Below, piece by piece: positions 12,001 to 23,048 of a stretch of 64,000 nt of DNA. The stretch is taken from NCBI RefSeq assembly GCF_009389715.1, contig NW_024068011.1, forward strand, positions 186,001 to 250,000. The letters run 5' to 3'. How positions within the stretch are numbered: the first letter of the stretch is position 1; the number at the start of each line of letters is the position of its first letter. The notes beneath the pieces are model-generated. The model was not told the DNA's origin. It saw nothing but the letters and a program-made list of their open reading frames with translations, and searched no databases. Origin of the DNA: Phoenix dactylifera. Taxonomy: Eukaryota > Streptophyta > Magnoliopsida > Arecales > Arecaceae. The position numbers were made by a program, and so were the translations under genes.

Positions 12001-13429
12001 ATTCAGGAGGAATTGATCTAGAGATCTGATTTTTAAAGAGGTACAAGATTTCAAGCTTGGTTAAATTTCCGATACTAGTAGGGATTGAACCATCTAAAAG
12101 GTTGGTATTGATTTCCAAATCTCTCAAGCTTACCAAGTTTCCAAATTCAGGAGGAATCGATCCAGAGATCTGATTTTTAAAGAGATACAAGATTTCAAGC
12201 TTGGTTAAATTTCCTATACTAGCAGGGATTGAACCATCTAAAAGGTTGGTATTGATTTCCAAATCTCTCAAGCTTACCAAGTTTCCTAATTCATGAGGAA
12301 TCGATCGAGAGATCTGATTTTTAAAGAAGTACAAGATTTCAAGCTTGGTTAAATTTCCTAAGCTGGTGGGGATGGAACCTGTTAAATTGTTTGCTGAGAG
12401 GTCTAGATTAGCTAACTCCATTAGATTTCCTATTTCATGAGGAATTGATCCCGAGAGATGATTGCCCCAAAGGTACATAATATTAAGCTTGGTTAAATTT
12501 CCTAAGCTGGTGGGGATGGAACCTGTTAAATTGTTTGTTGAGAGTTCTAGCATAGTTAACTCCGCTAGATTTCCTATTTCAGAAGGAATGGAGCCGAAGA
12601 GATGATTACCCCAAAGAAAGAACCAGTTAAGCTTGGTCCAGTTTCCCAAGCTAAGAGGGATGAAACCTGTCAGACTGTTATTACCCATGCCTAAATAAAC
12701 CAGGTTTATGAGATTCCCTAATTCGGGAGGCATGGAGCCAGATATCCCGTTGTGGGAGCAAAACAATAATTGAAGCCGGGTTAAATTTCCCAAAGTGGGA
12801 GGGATGGAACCTGTTATATGGTTGGTGTAGATTTTCAACTCCAAGAGATTCCCAAGCCTTCCTAATTCCTTAGGGATGGTACCTGAAAGGTTATTTTGGT
12901 ATAGGTATAAGAAGTTAAGCCTTGTCATATTACTTAGCCAAGGAGGGATGGAACCGCTTATCTGATTCTCACTAAGATTGAAAGAGTTGAGCTTTGTCAG
13001 AGAGCTGATCTGCAATGGAATTGTCCCTGCAAAGTTATTAGTGCAGAGATCAAGAGAGATGAGCTTCGAAAGAGCAGATATGGTGGGAGGGATGCTTCCA
13101 TAGAGCTGGTTGAACGTGAGGTTGAGACTGGTAAGTGATGATAGGAGGGAGAAGTTGAGAGCATTTAGCGTTCCTGCCAGACCCTTTTGGGCCAGATTCA
13201 CCTCCGTGATCACATGTCGGCCTCGACGTGTGACGTTGCATGAGATTCCAGTCCAGTTGCATGGACTAGTGTCGAGGTTCCAAGATTCAAGTGATCCTTG
13301 GCTCTGGAGGCTGACTTTCCACTGGAGGAGGGCCCTCCCTTGGGATGCAAGTGAAGCTGATGCCAAGGCAAGAAGAAATGAAAGGATTAGAAACAGAAGA
13401 AGGGTGGAGAGGAATTTTGGAGATGACAT
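9031..13429 (-). CDS. LRR receptor-like kinase, MIK2-like (LRR-XII/XI type), two exons
   Basis: The coding exons are 9955-13429 and 9031-9389. The donor CCAG|GTATG and acceptor TTACAG|AG rebuild GYLAPELAYTM and give about 1277 residues. The order is a signal peptide (about 1-28), an N-terminal LRR cap (about 29-95, with two CxxxxC-like cysteines), 33 tandem 24-residue LRRs (about 96-888), a transmembrane helix (928-946) and a kinase (about 991 onward). Lys1015 (AVKK), Glu1034, HRD1112-1114 and DFG1132-1134 are present. The third glycine of the P-loop is serine (GTGAFSSV). The family acts at the plasma membrane as pattern or peptide receptors; MIK2 itself senses SCOOP peptides and cell-wall damage in Arabidopsis, but the ligand here is unknown. 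LRRs 12-19 come from a recent internal amplification. A divergent pseudogene lies upstream. With 33 LRRs it is longer than the usual roughly 24-26. Confidence 0.93.
11777..12352 (-). repeat. 144-bp tandem repeat coding for LRR pairs 12-19
   Basis: Four near-identical 144-bp units each encode two LRRs (a [15 protein letters not shown] repeat followed by a [16 protein letters not shown] repeat). The marker GATTTCCAAATCTCTCAA on the plus strand sits at 11822, 11966, 12110 and 12254, exactly 144 bp apart. Flanking LRRs are much more diverged, so this is a recent in-frame expansion. Confidence 0.92.
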
Positions 13430-13496
13430 AGCTAAGGTTCTGATAGGCCCAAGGTGTTTTAAGGTTATTGTGGTTGTTGAGAGAGAGTTCGAGGCC

Positions 13497-13503
13497 TTTT
13501 ATA
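13497..13503 (-). promoter_or_regulatory. Probable TATA box of the LRR receptor kinase
   Basis: The minus strand reads GGCTATAAAAGGCC here, 68-74 bp upstream of the start codon. With the usual TATA-to-start distance the 5' leader would be about 35-45 nt. This is based on the motif only. Confidence 0.5.
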
Positions 13504-13557
13504 GCCACCATCTAGTTGCATATTCCTCTGCATGTCTACCGTAAGGGACGGGTGATA

Positions 13558-14990
13558 GAAATTTTTGTGATGCTTTGAATGTTTCAAGCTAAATGAGGGT
13601 CGGGGGATAGTGACTTTTCCCAAACCCTATGGAGCTGGACTGGACTTTGCTAACATGTCATGCTCTATTTCAACCAACGGGTGACTGGCTTGTTTTTGTT
13701 TTTGTTGGGCACTATGTTGCCATCCATCTACAATTCTGTCTCTTCTTCAACAAAAAGTCTTCGGTTATATCTCTCTTGAGTCTGGCCTCTACCGTCCGCT
13801 AGTGCTATGGGCTTCAAACTTATCCTTCAGTGGTTGATGTCAGCTTATAAATATCTTCGTGATTAGCATGGCGGTGAGCCACGTGGTGTGGAATATAATT
13901 TCTTCCACTGTAGTCTCTATCCCATTTGAGAAATAGATGCATCACTAAAAGCCAAAAAGAAGGGATAGCATTTGATTATTAAATTAAAATGAACGGTGGG
14001 AGCTTTATAACCTTTAAACATGTATCGTCGCGAAGAAAGAGAGCATCCTCGAAATTAAAAAATCCAAGCTTAGCCACTCATCTTACATCACACCGTGATC
14101 CTAGACAGATAGGGGATTGAGGTGATATCGCTACAGGTGATATCGCTACTGTTCCGTATAAATATCTACAGTCTCGGATCGTATCTTAATTATTGTTAGG
14201 TCCAAAGCCTTTGTTATGCATATTTTACACCGTGAAGAGCTGCATGTGAATCTATTGGACAGCCATCATCAAAAAAAATAATCATCCATCTTGAAAACAT
14301 ACGGCTATCATTCATCTCAAAAATAAAGTTTGGTGCCAAACAAAGTGGACAGAGAGATGAGCCATAGCCCTTTATTCTCGAGATGAGTGATGCAGCACCT
14401 GTCCAAGGATGCATGCTCTCTACGTTGGATGATCATTGTTCATTATTGTCAATCGTCGATGCCGAATTGGTTTATCATTATGTTTGGTCGCTCGAATGGC
14501 AAATACTTAAATGGAAGCAAGGAGAACGCCTCTTGTTTCTAAGAAACAGAAATGGGTTAATTATAATCTAGTTACATGCATCAGAGATTAATTTATTTGA
14601 AAATATATCTGATATCAATTTTGAACTCTGAATACTGCTTCCAATCACATGCTTCCATGTCAGCATGTGAAAGAAAAAAAGAGTCAAAATCAAACTTTGA
14701 ACATCAAAAAATACTTGGGGGTGTCTGATGCACGAAAAATTTTCTGGGCCTACACAATGTTGGTTTAGCAAGTCTACATTTAACCATCGCCCATGTACCG
14801 CGCCGGTATTGCCAGCTGCACAAATCCCCTCATGCCATGTCTTGCAGAAAATGTTTCTTTTGCAGAGAAAGAGTGCCAAGTCTTTGACATATATTGCATT
14901 TCAATCTTACACATCAACCTATGCTCCAATTTGGGTACATTAACAAAAAAACAACTCAATGCACAAGACTACTACCATTGCGGGGTTTAG
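13558..14990. repeat. Segmental direct duplication, copy 1
   Basis: This segment recurs in the same orientation about 1.74 kb downstream (15302-16490). Matching landmarks include TTTGAATGTTTCAAGCT (13575 and 15318 areas), CTTTTCCCAAACCCTA-like sequence, TGAGAAATAGATGCATCACT and the block around TTCTGGGCCT (14740 and 16240 areas). It lies between the divergent receptor kinase and its dead relative. I see no gene in it. Confidence 0.85.
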
Positions 14991-15290
14991 AAAGGTTAAA
15001 TATATATTGAAAAATTCGTCGTCTCGGTACCGGATCCCATATCGGTGCCATACTACCACAGTATCGGTACAGTATGGTACGATACAGAGTTTTTTTAGTA
15101 TATCGAGTGTCGGTATGCCACCTATACGGGGTACCGATACCGAATCGGTATGGTACGGTATGTCCCGTACTGTTCAGTTTAGACCGGTACGACAAACCAT
15201 GATACATGGCCTTACTCTCAGGTGCGGAGAGCTTTTTTTTCGTATTTTGAACCAATAACACGCATGCCATAACAAAACAAGTTTATCATT
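14991..15290. repeat. GGTAC-rich palindromic insertion between the duplicated segments
   Basis: The stretch is dense in CGGTACCG, CGGTATGG and GTACGGTAC motifs in both orientations and separates the two duplicate copies. Similar motifs occur near 3640-3760. It is probably a short interspersed repeat; I could not assign the family. Confidence 0.5.
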
Positions 15291-15301
15291 ATGCCAAGCA
15301 A

Positions 15302-16490
15302 TTTTTGCGATGGTTTGAATGTTTCAAGCTGAACGAGGGTTGGGGGATGGTGACTTTACCCAAACCCTACGGAACCGGACTGGACTTTACTAACATGTCC
15401 TGCTCAATTCAACCAATGGGTGACAGGCATGTAATCAATAAGTCTCCGATTATATCTCCCTCGAGTCTGGCCTCTACCATCCGCTAGTGCTATGGGCTTC
15501 AAACTTATCCTTCAATGGTTGCTGTCAGCTTATATATATCTTCCGTGATTGGAGTGGCGCACTGCCATGTTGTGCACGTGGTGTGGAATATAATTTCTTC
15601 CACTGCAGTCTCTATCCCATTTGAGAAATAGATGCATCACTAAAAGCCAAAAGAAAGAGATAGCATTTGATTCTTAAGTTAAAATGAACGGATCTTTAAA
15701 CACGTATCCTTGCAAAGAAAGAGAGCATCCTCGAAGTTAAAGAATCCAGGCTTAGCCACTCATGTTACATCACATCATGATCCTAGATAGACAGGGGATT
15801 AAGGTGATATTGCTACTGTTCCGTACGGCCTCAAATCAGATCCAAGTTATTGTTAGGTCCAAAGCCTTTGTTGCGTATATTTTACACCGTGGATCATTAG
15901 ATGGCTATTGTCAAAAAAAATAATCATTGAATAGCCACCATGTGATCCATCTTGAAAATACACGGCTATCACTCATCTCAAAAATAGAGTTTGGTGCCAA
16001 ACAAGATGGATAGTGAGATGAGCCATAGCCCTTTATCTTCGAGATGGGTGATATAGTAGCTATCTAAGGATGCATACTCTGTACCATAGAAAACAGGCAT
16101 CGTGGATGAACTCTGAATACTGCTTCCAATCACATGCTTCCATGTAAGCATGTGAAAGAAAAAAAAGAGTCAAAATCAAACTTTGAATATCAAAAAATAC
16201 TTGGGGGTGTCTGATAGTACACATGAAAAATTTTCTGGGCCTGCACAATGTTGGTTTAGCAAGTCTACATTTAACCATCGCACATGTACGGCGCCGGTAT
16301 TGCAAGCTGCACAAATCCCCTCATGCCATGTCTTGCAGAAAATATTTCTTTTGCAGAGAAAGAGTGCCATGTAGCATGATAGATATAGAATATCAAAGAG
16401 TGCAAAGCCTACGACATATATTGCATCTATGCTCCAATTTGGTTACATTAACAAAAAGACAACCCAATGCACAAGACTACTACCAATTGC
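15302..16490. repeat. Segmental direct duplication, copy 2
   Basis: Second copy of the 13558-14990 segment, with scattered substitutions and a few deletions (for example near 15800-15900). The receptor kinase pseudogene starts about 80 bp beyond its end. Confidence 0.85.
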
Positions 16491-17110
16491 TGCAAAATCA
16501 AGAAAAATTAATGATGAAACTTCATGATTTTTTTTGTAGATATGATTGTGCTGGTATTACTTTTTGATATGAAATTTGTTAGCAAACACTCTGAATGGAC
16601 GAATACCAGAACAAATTGGGGGCTGCAATAAACTCTGCCTGCTTAAGATGACTAATAATGTGTTGAATGAAACTATTCCACATCAAATTGGTAACCTGTA
16701 AGAATTAGTCGATCGAAGCAACAATTTCTTCATGGGTATAATATTCCATCACAACTAAGCAAGCTACTAATGTTAAAACACCTAAATCTCTCGCATAACA
16801 ACCCCGGAGGTTCCATTTTATCATCTCTTCGAGGCATGATTAGCTTGTCATCCATAGATTTATCATACCTCCTGGAGGGTCCTTCTTCCTGATAACCAGT
16901 TTTTCCAAAATGCTCCAAGAGAGTTGTTTGTTCATGATAAAGGCTTGTGTGGTTATGTGCACGGTTTACCTCCGTTTGACACACTTTCAACAAGAAAATG
17001 CCAAGCAACGCCATAAAGTCATGCTCTTGACAATTATATATATTCTTGGCTCGCTATTTCTTTTATTCTTGCTTCACTAGAGTTGCTATAGCCTTCTTCA
17101 AGAAGCACAA

Positions 17111-19581
17111 TCTGAGGACCCGGTCGGTTGACCGTCGCGCACTTTCCTTGGGCATGTGGGCCGACCCGAAGAGGCCAGGCCCAAAGCCCCATTGTGCTCC
17201 CTAACATGAAGCAACTGAGAAAGAAGACTCATCCTCCTCCGAATCTGGCAAGAATCAAGGACTCCCAGGGCAATCCAAGTTCGACTAGGACTCGGAGACT
17301 TTCCCTATTTAATTCCTCCTCCTCCTCCATTGAAATCCATCACCGGTTTCTCCAAGAATCGCCGCCGATCTAACGATTCTTCTCTAAATCTCCTCTCCAA
17401 TTTGTCGCTGAAAAAAGGTTGCCGGAGAGCCACTGGAGGCTTCGTTGGACCAAGGTGAGAGTTCTTCGCCTTCTTCCCTTTCTAGCTCAAGCTTCTAGCC
17501 ATTGTTCTTAGCCTTTTTGGAACCGGCAATCGCCAAATTTGCATCCGAAACATGGTACCCTTGTTTCGATTCTCTTTCTCTTCTTTTGAGTATGCTGGTG
17601 TCGTCAATGTTCATCGCCGAAGCCCACAGCTCCTTCCTTACGTCGACCTCTGGCCCGTGCCAATCCCCCAGCCGCCGGCAAGTGCACTAAGACACGAATC
17701 CACCAGCCTGTCCCACCCCTATTTTTATCATCCTTTTCTGACCGCCCTTAGCTGGTTGTCACCACCGCCGTCTGCCATCTGACCGGACCACAGCAGCCAC
17801 CAGCCATTCTCTTTCCTCCTCTATTTTACCAAGGAAGAAAGAAAAGAAGAAACAAATAAGAAAGAAAAAAAAAGAAGAGGAGAAGAAGAAGAAGAGAGAG
17901 AGTCATCCCTCTCTTATTTCTCTCTCTTGTTTCCTCTCTCCTCTCCACTTTCTCTCTCTGCTTTCTCTCTCTAGAAGGTCCAAGAAATCCAGAATTGGGT
18001 CTTGTCGACCTGATCTACGAATCCGAGTCGAGCCCTGTAAAGGCCTTGATCCGCCCTGGTGTCGGGCTGCCTGCTAGATCGATCATCATGGCCCTGTTGA
18101 ATATCCTTGAAATCTTCATTGATGAATCATATTGATTAACCTTGGCCCTGATCGAGTCCATGTCCTATGATTTATGGATCGAATCGCTTAGGCCTGACCT
18201 ACCCGGAACCGCCGAACACTGTCACCCAACCAACCATCTCCTTTCTTATTTATTCGAATGAAAATTAATCCCGCATTTAATGTTGTTAATAGGGTTGAAT
18301 TGCTTAGTAAAGTTTGACGGCTTAAGGCAAAAGAAGTAAGCAAGCCTTATACTCACCTTATACTCCTTACTAATTTTTGAACTGTAAGTAAGCCTTATAA
18401 TCCTTACTAATTTTCGAACTGTAAGCCTTATACTCCTTACTAATTTTCGAACTTGTAAGTAAATTTTGTACTCCTTCCTAGTTTTTGAACTTGCAAGTAA
18501 ATCTTGCACTCCTTACGACATATTTTCCATGCATAAAATTTGCTTGTAAAAATATCATGCTTTGCTTTAAATTATGGATCAGCATATGTATTATGAAAAT
18601 TATACTTTATTATGAAAAATAGTTCTACAAATATTTTAATAAAAATAGTTTTGTTATGAAATATAAATCTGATCATGCCATTTAGTATTTATCTATTTAT
18701 ATGTATGTTTTATAAAAAAGATATAAGCTTTCTAAAAACTCTCAGATAGCTATATATGATCCATTGCATTGAGAAAATCGACATCCGGAGCTAGCATCCA
18801 TACGAACAATAACCCCGCCAATGGGTATAGAGCTGACATACGAACATAAATCTATATCGATTACAAACACTAGCCCTGTCACGGATATAAAGTGACCAAA
18901 GCATAAATATCTGTAAGCAATATTTTTAACTATAATATGGCTAAATGGCAGAGGAATGATTTGTGTATTTATTTGAAAAAATAAATATGGAGTTATGTTA
19001 TGAATTATGAATGATTTTTGCATGCATGATTTGCTTATGACTTGTTTTATTATACTATATTATGAAATACTTATTTTAGAATGTTTGTTATTTTCTTTAA
19101 ATGATGCATTAGCATGGAAAAAACTTATACTTGATCTAGTAAGGTAGTAAAATGTTTACTTACTGAGCTATGTCGCTCATATATCTCTTTTTATTTTTCT
19201 CTCTCCAGACAAATAGGATCAATACAGATGAAGGTTGGTCCAGACTTGAAGTTCGCGCTAGCAAGCTTGGTGATCTATGTAACAGAGCAAAATTTTAGTT
19301 CTACAATTGATTATAAAATTGTAATTAGTATTTTTTGTGAATAGTAAGAATTATAGGTTTGGTATTCAAGTTTGGATTTAGATGCTCTGAACCAATATTA
19401 GTTATTATTTAATGAATAATAAAATTAGATTCCTATTGATTCTATTATATTTGAGATCGATCTAAAAGTTAAATGTAATGTTGGCTTCGTATTATCAAGG
19501 GTTTCACCCCTCGGTAGCATGGCCATGTCATGCTTTGGATCTAGGGTGCGACAAATTATGTTCCGGATCTGAGGTGTGACA
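17111..19581. mobile_element. Probable solo LTR (2.47 kb) inside the kinase pseudogene
   Basis: The insert is flanked by the 5-bp direct repeat CACAA (17106-17110 and 19582-19586). It begins TCTGAGGACCC and ends GGTGTGACA. A 5' TGTGAGG mutated to TCTGAGG would give standard TG...CA ends. There is no primer binding site and no gag-pol sequence, so it is best read as a solo LTR of a gypsy-like element. It also contains CT-rich tracts (about 17880-17975) and a minisatellite. Insertion between the LRR and kinase pieces supports the boundaries. Confidence 0.7.
18340..18520. repeat. Minisatellite of about 38-48 bp units
   Basis: Four to five imperfect units contain ACTCCTTACTAATTTT followed by GAACTTGTAAGTAA or a close variant. 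It lies inside the probable solo LTR. Confidence 0.65.
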
Positions 19582-20350
19582 CACAAAATACAATTTGAAA
19601 CAAATGTGCCCAATGGAAGTTCATTCTTGGTTTGGCATTTTGATGGGAAAGATGCATGCGAGACATCATCTTAGCCACAGAAGATTTTGATGACATATTT
19701 TTCATTGGCAAGGAGCTTGTGAGGGCTAGTGCAGGTATGTATTTAGTTCTCTATCGACTATACATTGGGTAGATCTCCGATGCTTTTACAAGGCTAAAGA
19801 ACTCAAATAACACCCTCCAGCTAACCTTTTACCTGAGATCTTGGATTGTGACAAATGATATTAAAAAAGATTCGGTCCATGATCTATGTAAGATACTGCA
19901 ACAGAGGCTCTTTTGGAGTTGACTACAGATCCATCGTGATATTTATGATTGAAATTGATTGGATTTAGACCTTTAGTCTAGCAAGGGTGCTGCAGCTTTA
20001 GACGACCCAAATTTGGCACCAGAACATTGTGATGCTTTACGGGAATTTACTCCACTACTAAATAAAAGTTTCTTGTACATTAATATATGAAAAAAAAGGA
20101 AGTTTGGCATGCATACTTTTAGAATGAGGAAGGAGCCATTGAGTGTGGCTGGGAAAAGAGACTGGATATTGTCAAGGATGTTGCTGATGTTATATTGTAT
20201 GCGCACCATGATTGCACTCCACCAATATATAGTACATGGAGACATAACAAGCAATAACATTCCACTTGATTCAAAATTTAACTCTAGCATCACAAAATAT
20301 GGTATTGTCAAATTGTTGTTGCATAACTCATCTAATTTTCATGAAACATG

Positions 20351-23048
20351 ACAAAGTAGCATGGTAGAAGAATTACAATTATTCATCACTTAATATTAGA
20401 AATTATTTATAAGACCATATTGCTAATGCTCACACTAATGAACCTATTTGATTGATTCTTCGTATATGCTATTTCCACATGTCCCCCTCAACACTCAACC
20501 CATAAATGAATTGCAAGTTCACTCCATACCACAATATAACGAAAAGATACAAAATTTGTAACTTGCCCATCAGAGCAAACACTTGTGAAAAAATATGTAA
20601 AAAGAATCACCATCTGTCTTCCACTTATCCTCATCTTATCCTATTAAGAGAAAAAAGTAGTGAATATTTCAAGGCATCTAGCCATTTAGAATTGCAGGTC
20701 ATGTTTATTTCTATGGATATTTAATTAATATCTCTCATTATCGATTTCGTATCAATAAAGCTCTAAAAAAAATCTAGACAATCTGATATAGCTTGTAATC
20801 GTCTAAGACGAACCTGTATATATGCTTGGAGGCCAACACTGCCAACTTTTCCGACAATGATTGATCTTTTTTTGCATTTTCCACACAACTTTCAAAGTAC
20901 TAAGAATATCTTTGTCCATCTGCTTGCATAAATCTGAAAAGAAACGGCTACAGCATGACCCAGACATATCCTTATTCACAAGGGCAGCCCACTGCATTTG
21001 GGGGACTAGGACGAACTCACTAAAGAAGGTCTTTTTTGTTTTTTTAATGATGAAAAAATAACATATTAAGTAATTCTGAATTTTTACTATTAAGGAATGC
21101 ATTTGTTTGATAAATAACAATATGAAAAAAACAGCCAGAGAATGATAGATTGTAGATAAAATGAAGAGATGTTGTATATATGAACACATACAAATGAAGC
21201 AACTCCTATATGTCAAAGTCAAGCAAGCCAGCCTAGCACTTAAATTTAACAAATTGTAGACCGAAAAAAAAACAACAACATCATTTAAACCTTCAAGAAA
21301 AAAGTTTGGAAATTACCAAAACCAAAAAGTAATAGAACCTCAATATTTTATTACAGAGAAAGATGATAAAAGATGCATAAGAAGACCAACTCTAAATCAA
21401 CAACTTCAGCATCTGAATGTCTGATATGCCACAAAATGAAAAACAAAAACAACAAAAGAAACTACTGAATCTGAACTTACCGCTACTACCAAGTCAAAAT
21501 AAATGAAAAATACTGAAGAAGCAGCACTAAATCACTAAATTTTGTGATTATGCTCCACAACTATGTTTTCTTCTTTCTGAAAAAATTTTAACTCTTATTG
21601 CACTTTTGCCAAGTTTCTAGATCCGCTTGACTGGAAAAGGAACATTCATTTATGAAAAGTACTCTGCAGCTCCTCCTAGCTCATTTTCATCATCAGACTT
21701 AAGATACTATTAGCAATAAAATGGTTGAACAATAGGTCCAACTGATAATTCTTTCAGAAAAATTTAGAACCTGCAAGGAATAAATTAGGATAAAGGAGGC
21801 AGTTAACCAACATATACTCCCTGACCAGCATCAGTATTGCGAATAAATCTACCTATTTTTGTGCCGTCTGCGGCTCAAGATCCATTTCGGCGTCAGATCA
21901 AAGATTCAAAGGTAACGAACTCCGAAGAGAATCAGAAATCATCAAGAAGAAAACAGTAGCGAGAGTGCGAGACGAGTCCCTTTACCTGCGAGGCAGGCGC
22001 GACGAGCACCAAGAATCCCTTTACGGTTTCAGAGTCCACTCAGCAAGCAAGAATCACGGATTCGTCTATCAGGCGGGGCCGCGCTAGGATTCCTCCCACC
22101 GCCCCCCCCCCTCCCCCCCTCCTCTTACAAGAGCGCGCGAGGAAGGAGGGATCAGAAAGAGATGGGAGGGTTTGATCACTATCAGTGACTGCGAGAGGGC
22201 GAGGGAGAGGGGAAGGAGTCCCCTGTTCTCCGGTGTTTTCTTGCAAAGAAGGGAAGGGTCCGTTGGGAGGCGGGAAGTAGGTCGGTGGCGAAGGAATAGG
22301 TTGTCGAACAGGTTCTTGCCTGCCATGGCCGATGGCGGACGGCGATTAGGTTTTCCCACGTCTTGTCGAGGTAGCCCGTAGTCAATAGCTCTACCGTGAC
22401 TCACTGTAGCTATAGGAAGTTCGGTGGGCGTGGGCCTTTCTTTGGGCTGCAACGTTATGCGACTGCCTAGGTTGGTTGGGCCGGCCCTGCTTCTTCATGC
22501 AGAAAGTATAGTCCCTGTCCTGAAACGAGAGCCTCCCGTTATGTCTAGAACCGTCTTACCGCACCACATCCCAACCCTTAAAAAAAAAAAAAAACATACA
22601 GCTGCCAAAAAAAAAAAAAGAGTTATTTAGAGAGCGGATCACAGCGCGATTGTAAGGCTGTCCACGCGTACGCGTGATTCGACAGGACACAAATTGGACG
22701 GTACAGAGTGGAGCCCTCTGGTTCCCGCGCCTTCCGGTCCCTTCGCGTCCAAAGCCAAGGCAATAATAGACCCCTCTGTTTCCCAATAACGACAGCTCCA
22801 ACTCGTCCCGCTTCCATCCCTCCCTTTTCCCGGCTTCCCCCTCCAATCATCTCCCCCACCGCCACCCCCTTCCATGAAACAAAAAATGCCAGCCAAAATG
22901 CCGGATTCGGAGCCTAGGATTCGTATCATCTCATCTCATTTGATCGAGAAAAGTCGATATTTTTGAGAGGGATTCAGGCTTTTTGATGCCGTCGGCGCTT
23001 CCTTATCTTTGAGAAAGAGGGAGGGGGGGAAGAGAGAAAAAGGGAGAA
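20351..23048. other. Interval without a supported gene; possible minus-strand 5' exon near 22080-22450
   Basis: Most of it is AT-rich and non-coding. About 21900-22450 is GC-richer and has the look of a promoter and first exon, with a minus-strand open frame holding an internal MAGKNLFDNLFLRHR. I do not recognise the product and cannot connect it to downstream exons. The stretch 22600-23048 is probably the promoter and leader of the tetraspanin gene. Confidence 0.3.

Larger units (their letters stand above)
16570..20350 (+). pseudogene. LRR receptor kinase pseudogene, split by an LTR insertion
   Basis: The part at 16570-17110 encodes the end of an LRR ectodomain: GRIPEQIGGCNKL, HLNLSHN, GMISLSSIDLSY and DKGLCGYVHGLPP are all readable but lie in shifting frames with stops. 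The part at 19582-20350 resumes with FDGKDAC, IILATEDFDD, HQNIVMLYG, GSLACIL, HHDCTPP and HGDITSNN, which correspond to the juxtamembrane segment and the kinase lobes. Removing the insertion and one CACAA copy leaves one reading frame across the junction (KKHK then IQFETN). The catalytic HRD is HGD. Several frameshifts, premature stops and a missing N-terminal ectodomain show it is dead. It is clearly related to the gene at 9031-13429 and points the other way, as in a diverged cluster. Confidence 0.88.

Noticed and set aside
20803-21252. Minus-strand open frame of 149 codons
   Set aside because: It is of mixed composition with no recognised motif, no supporting splice partner, and lies in AT-rich DNA.
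22084-22452. Minus-strand open frame of 122 codons as a gene
   Set aside because: The composition is that of a promoter and first exon, but there is no recognisable domain and no linkable second exon. It is recorded only as a possibility.
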